DNA from: UMGS1696 sp964463375
Lineage (GTDB): Bacteria; Bacillota; Clostridia; Oscillospirales; CAG-272
Direction: 5' to 3'
NCBI GenBank assembly: GCA_964463375.1
Contig: CAYXBQ010000039.1
Location: forward strand, 1 to 24,211
DNA length: 24,211 bases
A model generated the notes under the pieces. It had not been told where the DNA came from and ran no database searches. It saw nothing but the letters and a program-made list of their open reading frames with translations. Both the position numbers and the translations under genes were made by a program. Positions 14,219 through 20,595 of the stretch are shown here, piece after piece (position 1 is the stretch's first letter; every line of letters starts with the position of its first letter).

Positions 14219-15721
14219 TTATCGTGTCAGATGCACATACCCGGCTACGGGATAAGCGTACCCCTCCGGTGGCAGGTGCAGTTCTCCACTGTCCACCGCC
14301 AGCTTGCCCATGAGTCCCACTGTGCGATGGAACAATGCTCCATGGATCACGGCGGGGATCTCATTTTGCACAGCCCTCGGTGCGTGGGTCTCCATCAGAT
14401 GGATCGCAAGGTCGGTCAGTTCTGCATACATCGCACCCACCATTGCTACCACATCCGCCAGAATCTCCCCATAGATCTGCCCTACCATGCTGTCAGTCAA
14501 ACACAGCAGCGGTACGCTCTCCTCACAGCGGCTTTCCACAGCCAGCGTGTGCAGGCGTTTGGCATCCCAACCAAAGTGGTTCTTTTTGGGCAGCACACCA
14601 AAATCGCCAAAGCACAGCGCCAGGTCGTCTCCCAGACCATAGTACCCCGCAAAGCCGCCGGTGCTGTAGCAGTCGTCAACGGGTTCGTAGTCCTCTCCAT
14701 AGTTGATCCCACGGGCACCGCTGTACAGCTCCTTCTTTTCGCTGTCCACAGCTATCCGATTGTGACCACGGGAGAGCAGCTGGAAAAGCAGTGCCCAAAT
14801 GAGCAGGTCGTCGTCTCTGTCCATGCCGGGGGCGTGCAATTCTCGGATCTGGGGCAGCTTGTTCCGCACGGCCGACAGGATCACACCCATTTTTGCCGTG
14901 AGCTTTTCCTCTGCCAACCGATACAGCTCCTCGTCGTAGGCACGGCTGAAAATACACAGCTTCGTTTGCACCTTGCCGCCTGCACCCGGTGCGGGTATAC
15001 GGCTGAGCAGGTCGTATTTTTCCAGCAGTGCGATCTCGTCCTCCACATATGCCGCCGCTACGCCAAGCTCCAGAGATAATTCTCCCACGGTCATGGGGGT
15101 GTAGTACGCAGCGTGCAGGATGTTGCCGGGCAGCAGGCGATCCAGCATATGTCGGTATTCTGCGTTGTAGCTGCCCTCGAATATGGTGATACATTGGAAT
15201 GGCACCGGGTGAAAGCTTTTTTCGCCGAATGTTCTGGTCATGGTCAGTCCCTCCTTTAGGATGTGTCTGGTTTTGTATAGGTAGTATTTCACCATTTCCA
15301 AGGAGATGCCGTAGGTCTCGCTGATGGCCCGGCAGGATAGTCCGTCAAAATAATACGCCACGGTGCAAATGCGGTATTCCTTTGTCAGCAGAGACAGCTC
15401 CCGCCGCAGCAGTGCCAGCTCTTCCCCATGGGATAAAGCAGTGGCAAGATCATCGGCACCATCCGGTATATCCTCCGTCAATGGCACTGCGTCCTTCTGC
15501 TTCCGGCGGTAGTATTTTTGTACCGTATGGTTCGCTATCGACCAAAACCAACCGAAAAACGCATCGTCACACCGCAGGGTATGGCAGTTTTCCAGCACGG
15601 CTACAATGATGTCGCCGGCCAGATCCTCGGCATCGGCTTTGTGCTGTACCCGGCTCAAGGCGTAGGCGAATATGGTCTTCATGTTTTCGGCCATGTGACA
15701 GGCGGCTCTCTCTCGATCCAT
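14219..15721 (-). CDS. ECF-like sigma-70 family factor with winged-helix and large C-terminal extension (500 aa)
   Basis: Residues 8-77 match sigma region 2 (HKADAEDLAGDIIVAVLEN; WFWSIANHTVQKYYRRKQK). Residues 103-158 match region 4 (LLTKEYRICTVAYYFDGLSCRAISETYGIS-type helix-turn-helix). ECF sigma factors usually end near there, at 160-200 residues. Here about 340 more follow. Residues 205-242 look like a winged helix (YYTPMTVGELSLELG, EDEIALLEKYDLLSRI). The remainder is an acidic and aromatic region of unknown fold, with no membrane segment. The extension may act as a built-in sensor or anti-sigma module, as in other ECF groups with C-terminal extensions. ATG 15721 is chosen over GTG 15763 because AAAGGAG lies 7 nt upstream. 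Confidence 0.82.
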   Translation of the reverse strand: MDRERAACHMAENMKTIFAYALSRVQHKADAEDLAGDIIVAVLENCHTLRCDDAFFGWFWSIANHTVQKYYRRKQKDAVPLTEDIPDGADDLATALSHGEELALLRRELSLLTKEYRICTVAYYFDGLSCRAISETYGISLEMVKYYLYKTRHILKEGLTMTRTFGEKSFHPVPFQCITIFEGSYNAEYRHMLDRLLPGNILHAAYYTPMTVGELSLELGVAAAYVEDEIALLEKYDLLSRIPAPGAGGKVQTKLCIFSRAYDEELYRLAEEKLTAKMGVILSAVRNKLPQIRELHAPGMDRDDDLLIWALLFQLLSRGHNRIAVDSEKKELYSGARGINYGEDYEPVDDCYSTGGFAGYYGLGDDLALCFGDFGVLPKKNHFGWDAKRLHTLAVESRCEESVPLLCLTDSMVGQIYGEILADVVAMVGAMYAELTDLAIHLMETHAPRAVQNEIPAVIHGALFHRTVGLMGKLAVDSGELHLPPEGYAYPVAGYVHLTR

Positions 15722-15763
15722 GTAGGCTCTCCTTTGTCCATGATGTAAGTACCTTTCGACCAT

Positions 15764-15791
15764 ATAGTACCAAAATCCGGCCGTTGGTTAA
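15764..15791 (-). promoter_or_regulatory. weak promoter candidate of the sigma-factor gene
   Basis: On the minus strand: TTAACC (15791-15786), 16 bp, TACTAT (15769-15764). It is not a good sigma-A match; an alternative sigma or read-through from the lipoprotein gene is possible. Confidence 0.3.
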
Positions 15792-15803
15792 GGGTCTTTA
15801 TGG

Positions 15804-15834
15804 AAAAAAATGCACCCCCATGTCGGAGATGCAT
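15804..15834 (-). terminator. intrinsic terminator of the lipoprotein gene
   Basis: On the minus strand TGCATCTCC / GGGGGTGCA (9 pairs, two of them G-T) with a 5-nt loop and seven T residues. Confidence 0.75.
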
Positions 15835-15850
15835 TGGTTTTTTATAGAAA

Positions 15851-16522
15851 TTATTCAGCTTCCTGTTCTACCCATTCCACAGAGCAGAATTCGATGGAGT
15901 CTACGATGTAGCCGCCTTCGCCGTTGGACAGGTCGATACGCATATTCTTCAGCGTGCCTTCCCACAGGTCGCAGGAGTCCACATAGACCACCATTTCGTT
16001 CCATTCGTCAGAATCGGCCGCAGCAGACACCTCTACCACAGTGCTGGACGGAACAGAGATATCCTTCACAGAAGCGGCCTCGGAATAGCCGGTGGTGGTA
16101 TCGGTGGTGAAGAAGATCTGGAAGGTGCTGTCGGGCGTGTTGTTGATGAACTTCAGGCGAACGGCCTGGATCGTGGAACAATCCATCTCAAAGCCGTCTG
16201 CCCTGATAGACGGGTCGCCGCCGGTGGAGGTAGCGGTCAGGTAGCCATCGGCGATCTTGAAGTCGCTAAGCTGGTTGTTGGCCTTCCACTTGCTGTTATC
16301 CGGATCGTCAAAGTTGTCCGTGTACACAGGCGTGAACACAGCCACCTTCTTGGGTCTGGGCTTCTTGGTCTCCGGTTCGGTTTCCGGCTCGGTCTCGGGT
16401 TCGGTCTCTGCAATGGTGTCCACGGGATCGGTGTCTACGGGAGCCTCCGTTTCCGTTTCCTTGCTACAGGATGCCATGGACAACAGCATAGCTGCCAGCA
16501 GGATGCAAAACAGTTTTTTCAT
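15851..16522 (-). CDS. secreted lipoprotein with ETEP repeats and a beta-sandwich-like domain
   Basis: The 223-residue protein has a signal peptide with a lipobox (SMAS-C, Cys19), so it should be anchored to the outer face of the membrane. A linker at residues 20-60 is acidic and Thr/Pro-rich, with three ETEP units (39-50), then turns basic (KKPRPKK). The rest (about 65-215) is beta-rich and reads like a carbohydrate-binding or LamG-type jelly roll: 'YTDNFDDPDNSKWKANN' at the start, and 'WEGTLKNMRIDLSNGEG' then 'IDSIEF'-like at the end. The ligand is unknown. It has its own consensus promoter and terminator. Confidence 0.82.
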   Translation of the reverse strand: MKKLFCILLAAMLLSMASCSKETETEAPVDTDPVDTIAETEPETEPETEPETKKPRPKKVAVFTPVYTDNFDDPDNSKWKANNQLSDFKIADGYLTATSTGGDPSIRADGFEMDCSTIQAVRLKFINNTPDSTFQIFFTTDTTTGYSEAASVKDISVPSSTVVEVSAAADSDEWNEMVVYVDSCDLWEGTLKNMRIDLSNGEGGYIVDSIEFCSVEWVEQEAE

Positions 16523-16578
16523 ATGTATGTCCTTCTTTCGCTCTAAACGATAGAATGTCTATTGCATTCTTTATCTGT

Positions 16579-16607
16579 ATTGTACACCTATTCAGCAGTA
16601 TTGTCAA
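16579..16607 (-). promoter_or_regulatory. sigma-A promoter of the lipoprotein gene
   Basis: On the minus strand: TTGACA (16607-16602), 17 bp, TACAAT (16584-16579). The -35 and part of the spacer lie inside the last codons of queH. Confidence 0.85.
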
Positions 16608-17298
16608 TAGTTTTTATCGAATTTTCCTCTATTTCTGCTCTCTTTTTTTCGTTTGCCACCTGAGAATACACGCACCCGCACCAATTTTGCCGGTACAGCC
16701 CATACTTTGCCGACAGCTCGATGGAACGAGCATAGCCGCCGTTTTTCTTCAGATCCGTGATCAAATACGGCACGCCCATCTCTTTCCCCAGTGCCACGCC
16801 CCAGGCATTGAGCCAATGGGCATTTTTGTAGGGACTGATGGACAATGTGGTGGTAAAATAGTCGTATTCACCGGACGCTGCTTTTTCCGCCGTGGAACGC
16901 AGTCGTTGACCGTAGCAGTGCCAGCATCGCTCGTCCCCCTCCGGCAGGCTTTCCATACCCTTTGCCATGGCAAAAAAGCGCGCCGGATCGTAAGGCACGT
17001 CCAGTACCGTCACCGGGCAAGGGTAGTCCACCGTGTCCACCAGCCGTTTTAGCTCAGCCAGACGCAGGGCATATTCTGCCGCCGGTGTGATGTTGGGGTT
17101 ATAGAACCAAATGTCGATCCCGGCAAAATGGGGAGTCAGCAGCTCTAAGCTGTAAGAGGAACAGGGCGCACAACAGGCATGGAGCAGCAGCCGAGGCTTA
17201 CGTTCCCCAAAGGAGGCAAAGGTCGCCTCCATGGCTTTGGTGTATTTTCGTTTGTCGTGATCCTGCGGCATCCATTCCCGTGGGTAGTTATCTTCCAT
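16588..17298 (-). CDS. queH: epoxyqueuosine reductase QueH
   Basis: The 236-residue protein has the QueH (DUF208) cysteine pattern: LLLHACCAPCSSY with C42, C43 and C46, CWHCYGQRL with C125 and C128, and QNWCGCVYS with C207 and C209. QueH is the last-step enzyme that reduces epoxyqueuosine to queuosine in the wobble position of certain tRNAs; it is a non-homologous replacement of QueG. ATG 17298 has GGAGG about 6 nt upstream and overlaps the end of the metallopeptidase gene by 11 nt, so the two are coupled. No other queuosine gene lies in this window. Confidence 0.95.
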   Translation of the reverse strand: MEDNYPREWMPQDHDKRKYTKAMEATFASFGERKPRLLLHACCAPCSSYSLELLTPHFAGIDIWFYNPNITPAAEYALRLAELKRLVDTVDYPCPVTVLDVPYDPARFFAMAKGMESLPEGDERCWHCYGQRLRSTAEKAASGEYDYFTTTLSISPYKNAHWLNAWGVALGKEMGVPYLITDLKKNGGYARSIELSAKYGLYRQNWCGCVYSQVANEKKRAEIEENSIKTIDNTAE

Positions 17299-17956
17299 AA
17301 TACGCCTCCAACCATGCCTGCACCGTGGCAAGCTTTTCTTTTTTCTCCCGCCAATCCGGCACATACTGCTCCACCAATGCCCAAAACGCCGGACTGTGGT
17401 TCATCTCCCGCATATGGCACAGCTCATGGACGATCACGTAGTGGATGGCATCCGGTGGTGCTGCTATGAGCCGCCAGGAGAACGACAGGTTCTGCCCATT
17501 GGAGCAGCTGCCCCACTTGGTCCTGGCACCGGTGATGGTCACACGGGTGGGAGACAGCTGCATCTCCTGCGCCATGGCGTGTACCTGCGGCACCAGCTCC
17601 CGCTTCGCCAGCTTCTGCAGCAGTCCCGGCAGGCTGGCACGGAGCATGTCGTCTGTGGCATCGGCCGGTGCGGTGAAGGTGGTGCCATCGAAGGACAGTG
17701 TACCGCTGTCGTTTGTACCGATGGTGTACCACTGGCCTTTGTACAATATGGTTCTCGGTGCCACAGCTGCCGGCTGTCGGGAATGCTGGACCGCCCGGTG
17801 GGTCTCGATCCAGGACTGTTTCCTGTCCACGAACCGGTCGATCTCCTGCTTTGGCACCTTGTAGGGCGCACGCACCTGCAAAGTACCATCGGGCAGGATC
17901 CGCAGCTCTATGGTCTTACGGCCGCTGCGCACCAGCTCATACGTGATTTTTTCCAC
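17288..17956 (-). CDS. YgjP-like (DUF45) M48-type metallopeptidase domain protein
   Basis: The 222-residue protein has the two DUF45/YgjP motifs: TKWGSCS (147-153) and the zinc-binding HELCH (177-181), with His187 (MNHSPAFW) as the likely third-ligand region. The N-terminal part holds the usual 'RKTIELRILPDGTLQVRAP' strand pair. The substrate is unknown; members often sit near housekeeping or restriction genes. I chose GTG 17956 because AAGGAG lies 5-6 nt upstream; the longer in-frame start at 17974 would place the RBS inside the coding region. It is the first gene of an operon with queH. Confidence 0.88.
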   Translation of the reverse strand: MEKITYELVRSGRKTIELRILPDGTLQVRAPYKVPKQEIDRFVDRKQSWIETHRAVQHSRQPAAVAPRTILYKGQWYTIGTNDSGTLSFDGTTFTAPADATDDMLRASLPGLLQKLAKRELVPQVHAMAQEMQLSPTRVTITGARTKWGSCSNGQNLSFSWRLIAAPPDAIHYVIVHELCHMREMNHSPAFWALVEQYVPDWREKKEKLATVQAWLEAYYGR

Positions 17957-17974
17957 AATTTCTCTCCTTCGCAC

Positions 17975-18003
17975 TTGCTTTTTTGGTGGGATTCTGCTAT
18001 ACT
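17975..18003 (+). promoter_or_regulatory. sigma-A promoter of the sugar isomerase gene
   Basis: TTGCTT (17975-17980), 17 bp, TATACT (17998-18003). The expected start is about 18010. Confidence 0.7.
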
Positions 18004-18027
18004 ATAGGTACCATCTATGTATGCTAT

Positions 18028-18056
18028 AGTATACCGCATATGGACGTTTTTTGCAA
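18028..18056 (-). promoter_or_regulatory. sigma-A promoter of the metallopeptidase-queH operon
   Basis: On the minus strand: TTGCAA (18056-18051), 17 bp, TATACT (18033-18028). It faces the plus promoter at 17975-18003; the two -10 boxes form a 10-bp inverted repeat (17998-18007 with 18024-18033). Confidence 0.75.
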
Positions 18057-18096
18057 GCTTTTTTTATGAATACGCCGGTAGGGAGGACGAAACGCC

Positions 18097-18936
18097 ATGC
18101 AATTTTCTTTTTACACACGTTTTCAGGAAATGGTACAGCAAAAGGGGATCGAGGCGGCTGCCCGGTATGGGGTCGAGCACGGCTTTTCCTCCGTGGAGTT
18201 TCTCGAATGCTTTGGAGCTGTGCCGCTGCTGCCGGACATTTCCGCTGCCAAAGAAGCGAAAGCGATCTTAGCCGCCCATGGACTGACCACTTCTTGCTAT
18301 TCGGTCGGGATCTCGGTGTACCAAAACCCCGATGCTCTATCCTATTTGCAAAAGCAGGCGGAGCTGGCTGCGGCTCTGGGCTGTCCCTATTTGCACCACA
18401 CACTGCTGCTGTGGCTATCGCCTGTGCCGGGCATGCCATCCTTGACCGAGGGTATCGACTGTGCCGTGGAGGTGGCGGCCGGTGTGGCAAAATATGCCAA
18501 GTCGCTGGGGGTTCGCTGCATTTATGAGGACCAGGGGCTGTTCGTCAACGGCGTGGAGGGCTTTGATGCCTTCTACAGCAAGCTGAAGCAGTGCTGTGAC
18601 AATGTGGGCGTGTGCGGCGATATGGGCAACACATTGTTCGTGGACGAGGCACCGGCGGATTTCTTTGCCGCCTATACCGGCGAGATTTACCACGTACATG
18701 TGAAGGATTATCGGGTATGCACCTGTGATCATGTGCCCAGTTCCCGTTGGTATCGCACCCGTGGCGGCAAATGGCTACGGGATACGCTGGTGGGAGATGG
18801 CGATGTGGACATAGCAGCCTGTGTGCGGGCGCTGCGGCACTACACCGGTACCTATTCGTTGGAGCTATGCCATCCGGAGCCCTTTGACATGGGCGTAGAA
18901 CAGGCCATGGCTGTGCTGTCCGCCATAGATCGATAG
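18097..18936 (+). CDS. sugar phosphate isomerase/epimerase (xylose isomerase-like TIM barrel)
   Basis: The 279-residue protein has the layout of the AP endonuclease 2 / xylose isomerase-like barrel (COG1082). Candidate metal ligands sit at strand ends: E144 (IYEDQG), D175 (GDMGN), H201 (HVHVKD) and E256 (SLELCH). 'GFSSVEFLE' (29-37) is the usual second strand. Enzymes of this group isomerise or epimerise sugars and inositols; the substrate cannot be named. GGGAGG precedes ATG 18097. It is followed after 87 bp by the DUF3863-like gene, and the two may act on the same carbohydrate. Confidence 0.85.
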   Translation: MQFSFYTRFQEMVQQKGIEAAARYGVEHGFSSVEFLECFGAVPLLPDISAAKEAKAILAAHGLTTSCYSVGISVYQNPDALSYLQKQAELAAALGCPYLHHTLLLWLSPVPGMPSLTEGIDCAVEVAAGVAKYAKSLGVRCIYEDQGLFVNGVEGFDAFYSKLKQCCDNVGVCGDMGNTLFVDEAPADFFAAYTGEIYHVHVKDYRVCTCDHVPSSRWYRTRGGKWLRDTLVGDGDVDIAACVRALRHYTGTYSLELCHPEPFDMGVEQAMAVLSAIDR

Positions 18937-19023
18937 ATAAGCGCATCACCGTGCCATTCGATCATCGCATAGTTTTATGGTAGATCGGAGCCATGCGGTA
19001 AAGCTGTATAAAAGGAGAAACAT

Positions 19024-20562
19024 ATGACTACAAAACGACAGATCGTCAATATCATCAATTTCATTCGTGCCGTCGAGCCTCGCAACGATGCCATCGACCT
19101 GCTGGGCACCACCAAAAAGCAGATCGAGCTGATGGAGCAATATCAGTTCTCCGGCACCTTCCTGCTCCAGTACGATGCCCTGCTGATGCCGGAATACCAG
19201 GAGCTTTTGAAGACACTGGATCCCACCCGGTATGAGATCGGGATCTGGTACGAGGTGGTACAGCCCCTGACCGAGGCCTGCGGGATCACCTGGACCGGTC
19301 GGTATCCCTGGGACTGGCACTGCCACTGCGGCTTCCCCATCGGCTACACGATCGCCCAGAGAGAGGCCATGATCGACGAGTTCTTTGCGAAATTCAAGGA
19401 GATCTTCGGATATTATCCCCGTGTGTTCGGCTCTTGGATGTTTGATTCCCATACGATCCGGTACATGAACGACAAATATGGTCTGGATGCCATTTGCAAC
19501 TGCAAGGAGCAGTACGGCACCGACGGCTACACCCTGTGGGGCGGCTATTATGGTCAGGCCTACTACCCCAGCCGGAACAATATTTTCATGCCCGCCCAAA
19601 CGGAAGCGCAGAGACTGGATGTGCCCCTGTTCCGGATGCTCGGCTCTGACCCGGTGTATCAGTACGACTTCGGTATGGATCCCAACGCTGGTGTCAAAAA
19701 GGCACAGGGCGTGATCACGCTGGAACCGGTGTACAACGGCAGAGGCGGCGGCGTGCCGAAATGGGTGGACTGGTACCTTGTGGAAAACTACAACGGCGAC
19801 TGCCTGACCTTTGGTTATGCACAGGCGGGGCAGGAAAACTCCTTTGGCTGGGAAGGCATGCAGGCTGGATTGCGCTACCAGTTTGCCCAGTTTGACAGAC
19901 TGCAAAAGGAAGGTAAGCTCGAGATCGAAACCTTTGGCAAAACGGGACGCTGGTACAAGGAGACCTACAAGGATACCCCCGCCTCTGCCATCACCGCCCA
20001 CTCGGCTCACGACGACCCGGACAAGGATTCCCTGTGGTACTGCACGAAATACTACCGGGTAAACCTGTACCATGGCGATGGTGCCCTGCGGATCCGGGAC
20101 ATCCACCTGTTCGACGAGACCTACGGCGATCCCTTCAACCACAAGACCTGCCCCGGCAACGAAGCCACCTATGAGACCCTGCCCTGGGTGGATGGCAACC
20201 GGCACAGCGGCAACGGCGTCCTGTCCGGGCTGTATCTGCAAAAGGACGGCGTGGACATTCCCGGTACCGACAAGCTCATTTTCACGGACAAGGGCGATGG
20301 TGTGGCAGAAGCGCAGTTTGGCGAGGTCACCTTTGTGCTGACGGAAAACGCCATCGAGATCCGTGCGCCCTTTGCCTTCACGCTGGAGCACCGCATCGGC
20401 AGCACGAACGACCATATGCCGGAGGTGAAGAAGCTGAACAGCCGGGAGATGCACCTGTGCTACGATGGCCATGACTACGACATTTGCCTGGACAAGGGCT
20501 ATTTCCTGACCGACCGCAAGCTCACCGCCGAGGGTGGCACCTTGACGATCCGGCTGGCGTAA
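19024..20562 (+). CDS. DUF3863-like putative carbohydrate-active protein (512 aa)
   Basis: The 512-residue protein without a signal peptide starts with a barrel-type domain: 'IVNIINFIRAVEPRNDAIDLLG', 'FLLQYDALLMPEYQELLK', 'EIGIWYEVVQPLTEACGITW', 'DWHCHCGFPIGYT', 'GYYPRVFGSWMFDSHTIRYM'. This resembles the DUF3863 family, whose fold is related to polysaccharide deacetylase and alpha-mannosidase-type barrels. The second half (from about residue 340) is beta-rich and probably a DUF3864-like sandwich. The repeated His/Asp/Trp pockets suggest a metal- or sugar-binding site; activity is unknown. AAAGGAG precedes ATG 19024. The family name is from memory of the sequence pattern and needs a profile search. 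Confidence 0.6.
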   Translation: MTTKRQIVNIINFIRAVEPRNDAIDLLGTTKKQIELMEQYQFSGTFLLQYDALLMPEYQELLKTLDPTRYEIGIWYEVVQPLTEACGITWTGRYPWDWHCHCGFPIGYTIAQREAMIDEFFAKFKEIFGYYPRVFGSWMFDSHTIRYMNDKYGLDAICNCKEQYGTDGYTLWGGYYGQAYYPSRNNIFMPAQTEAQRLDVPLFRMLGSDPVYQYDFGMDPNAGVKKAQGVITLEPVYNGRGGGVPKWVDWYLVENYNGDCLTFGYAQAGQENSFGWEGMQAGLRYQFAQFDRLQKEGKLEIETFGKTGRWYKETYKDTPASAITAHSAHDDPDKDSLWYCTKYYRVNLYHGDGALRIRDIHLFDETYGDPFNHKTCPGNEATYETLPWVDGNRHSGNGVLSGLYLQKDGVDIPGTDKLIFTDKGDGVAEAQFGEVTFVLTENAIEIRAPFAFTLEHRIGSTNDHMPEVKKLNSREMHLCYDGHDYDICLDKGYFLTDRKLTAEGGTLTIRLA

Positions 20563-20595
20563 TTTTATAACAATACAATAAGGGGGGAAAAGACT

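Noticed and set aside
16380..16460. The 12-bp repeats in the lipoprotein gene as a DNA-level repeat element
   Set aside because: They are in frame and simply encode the ETEP linker; such linkers are common in cell-surface proteins.
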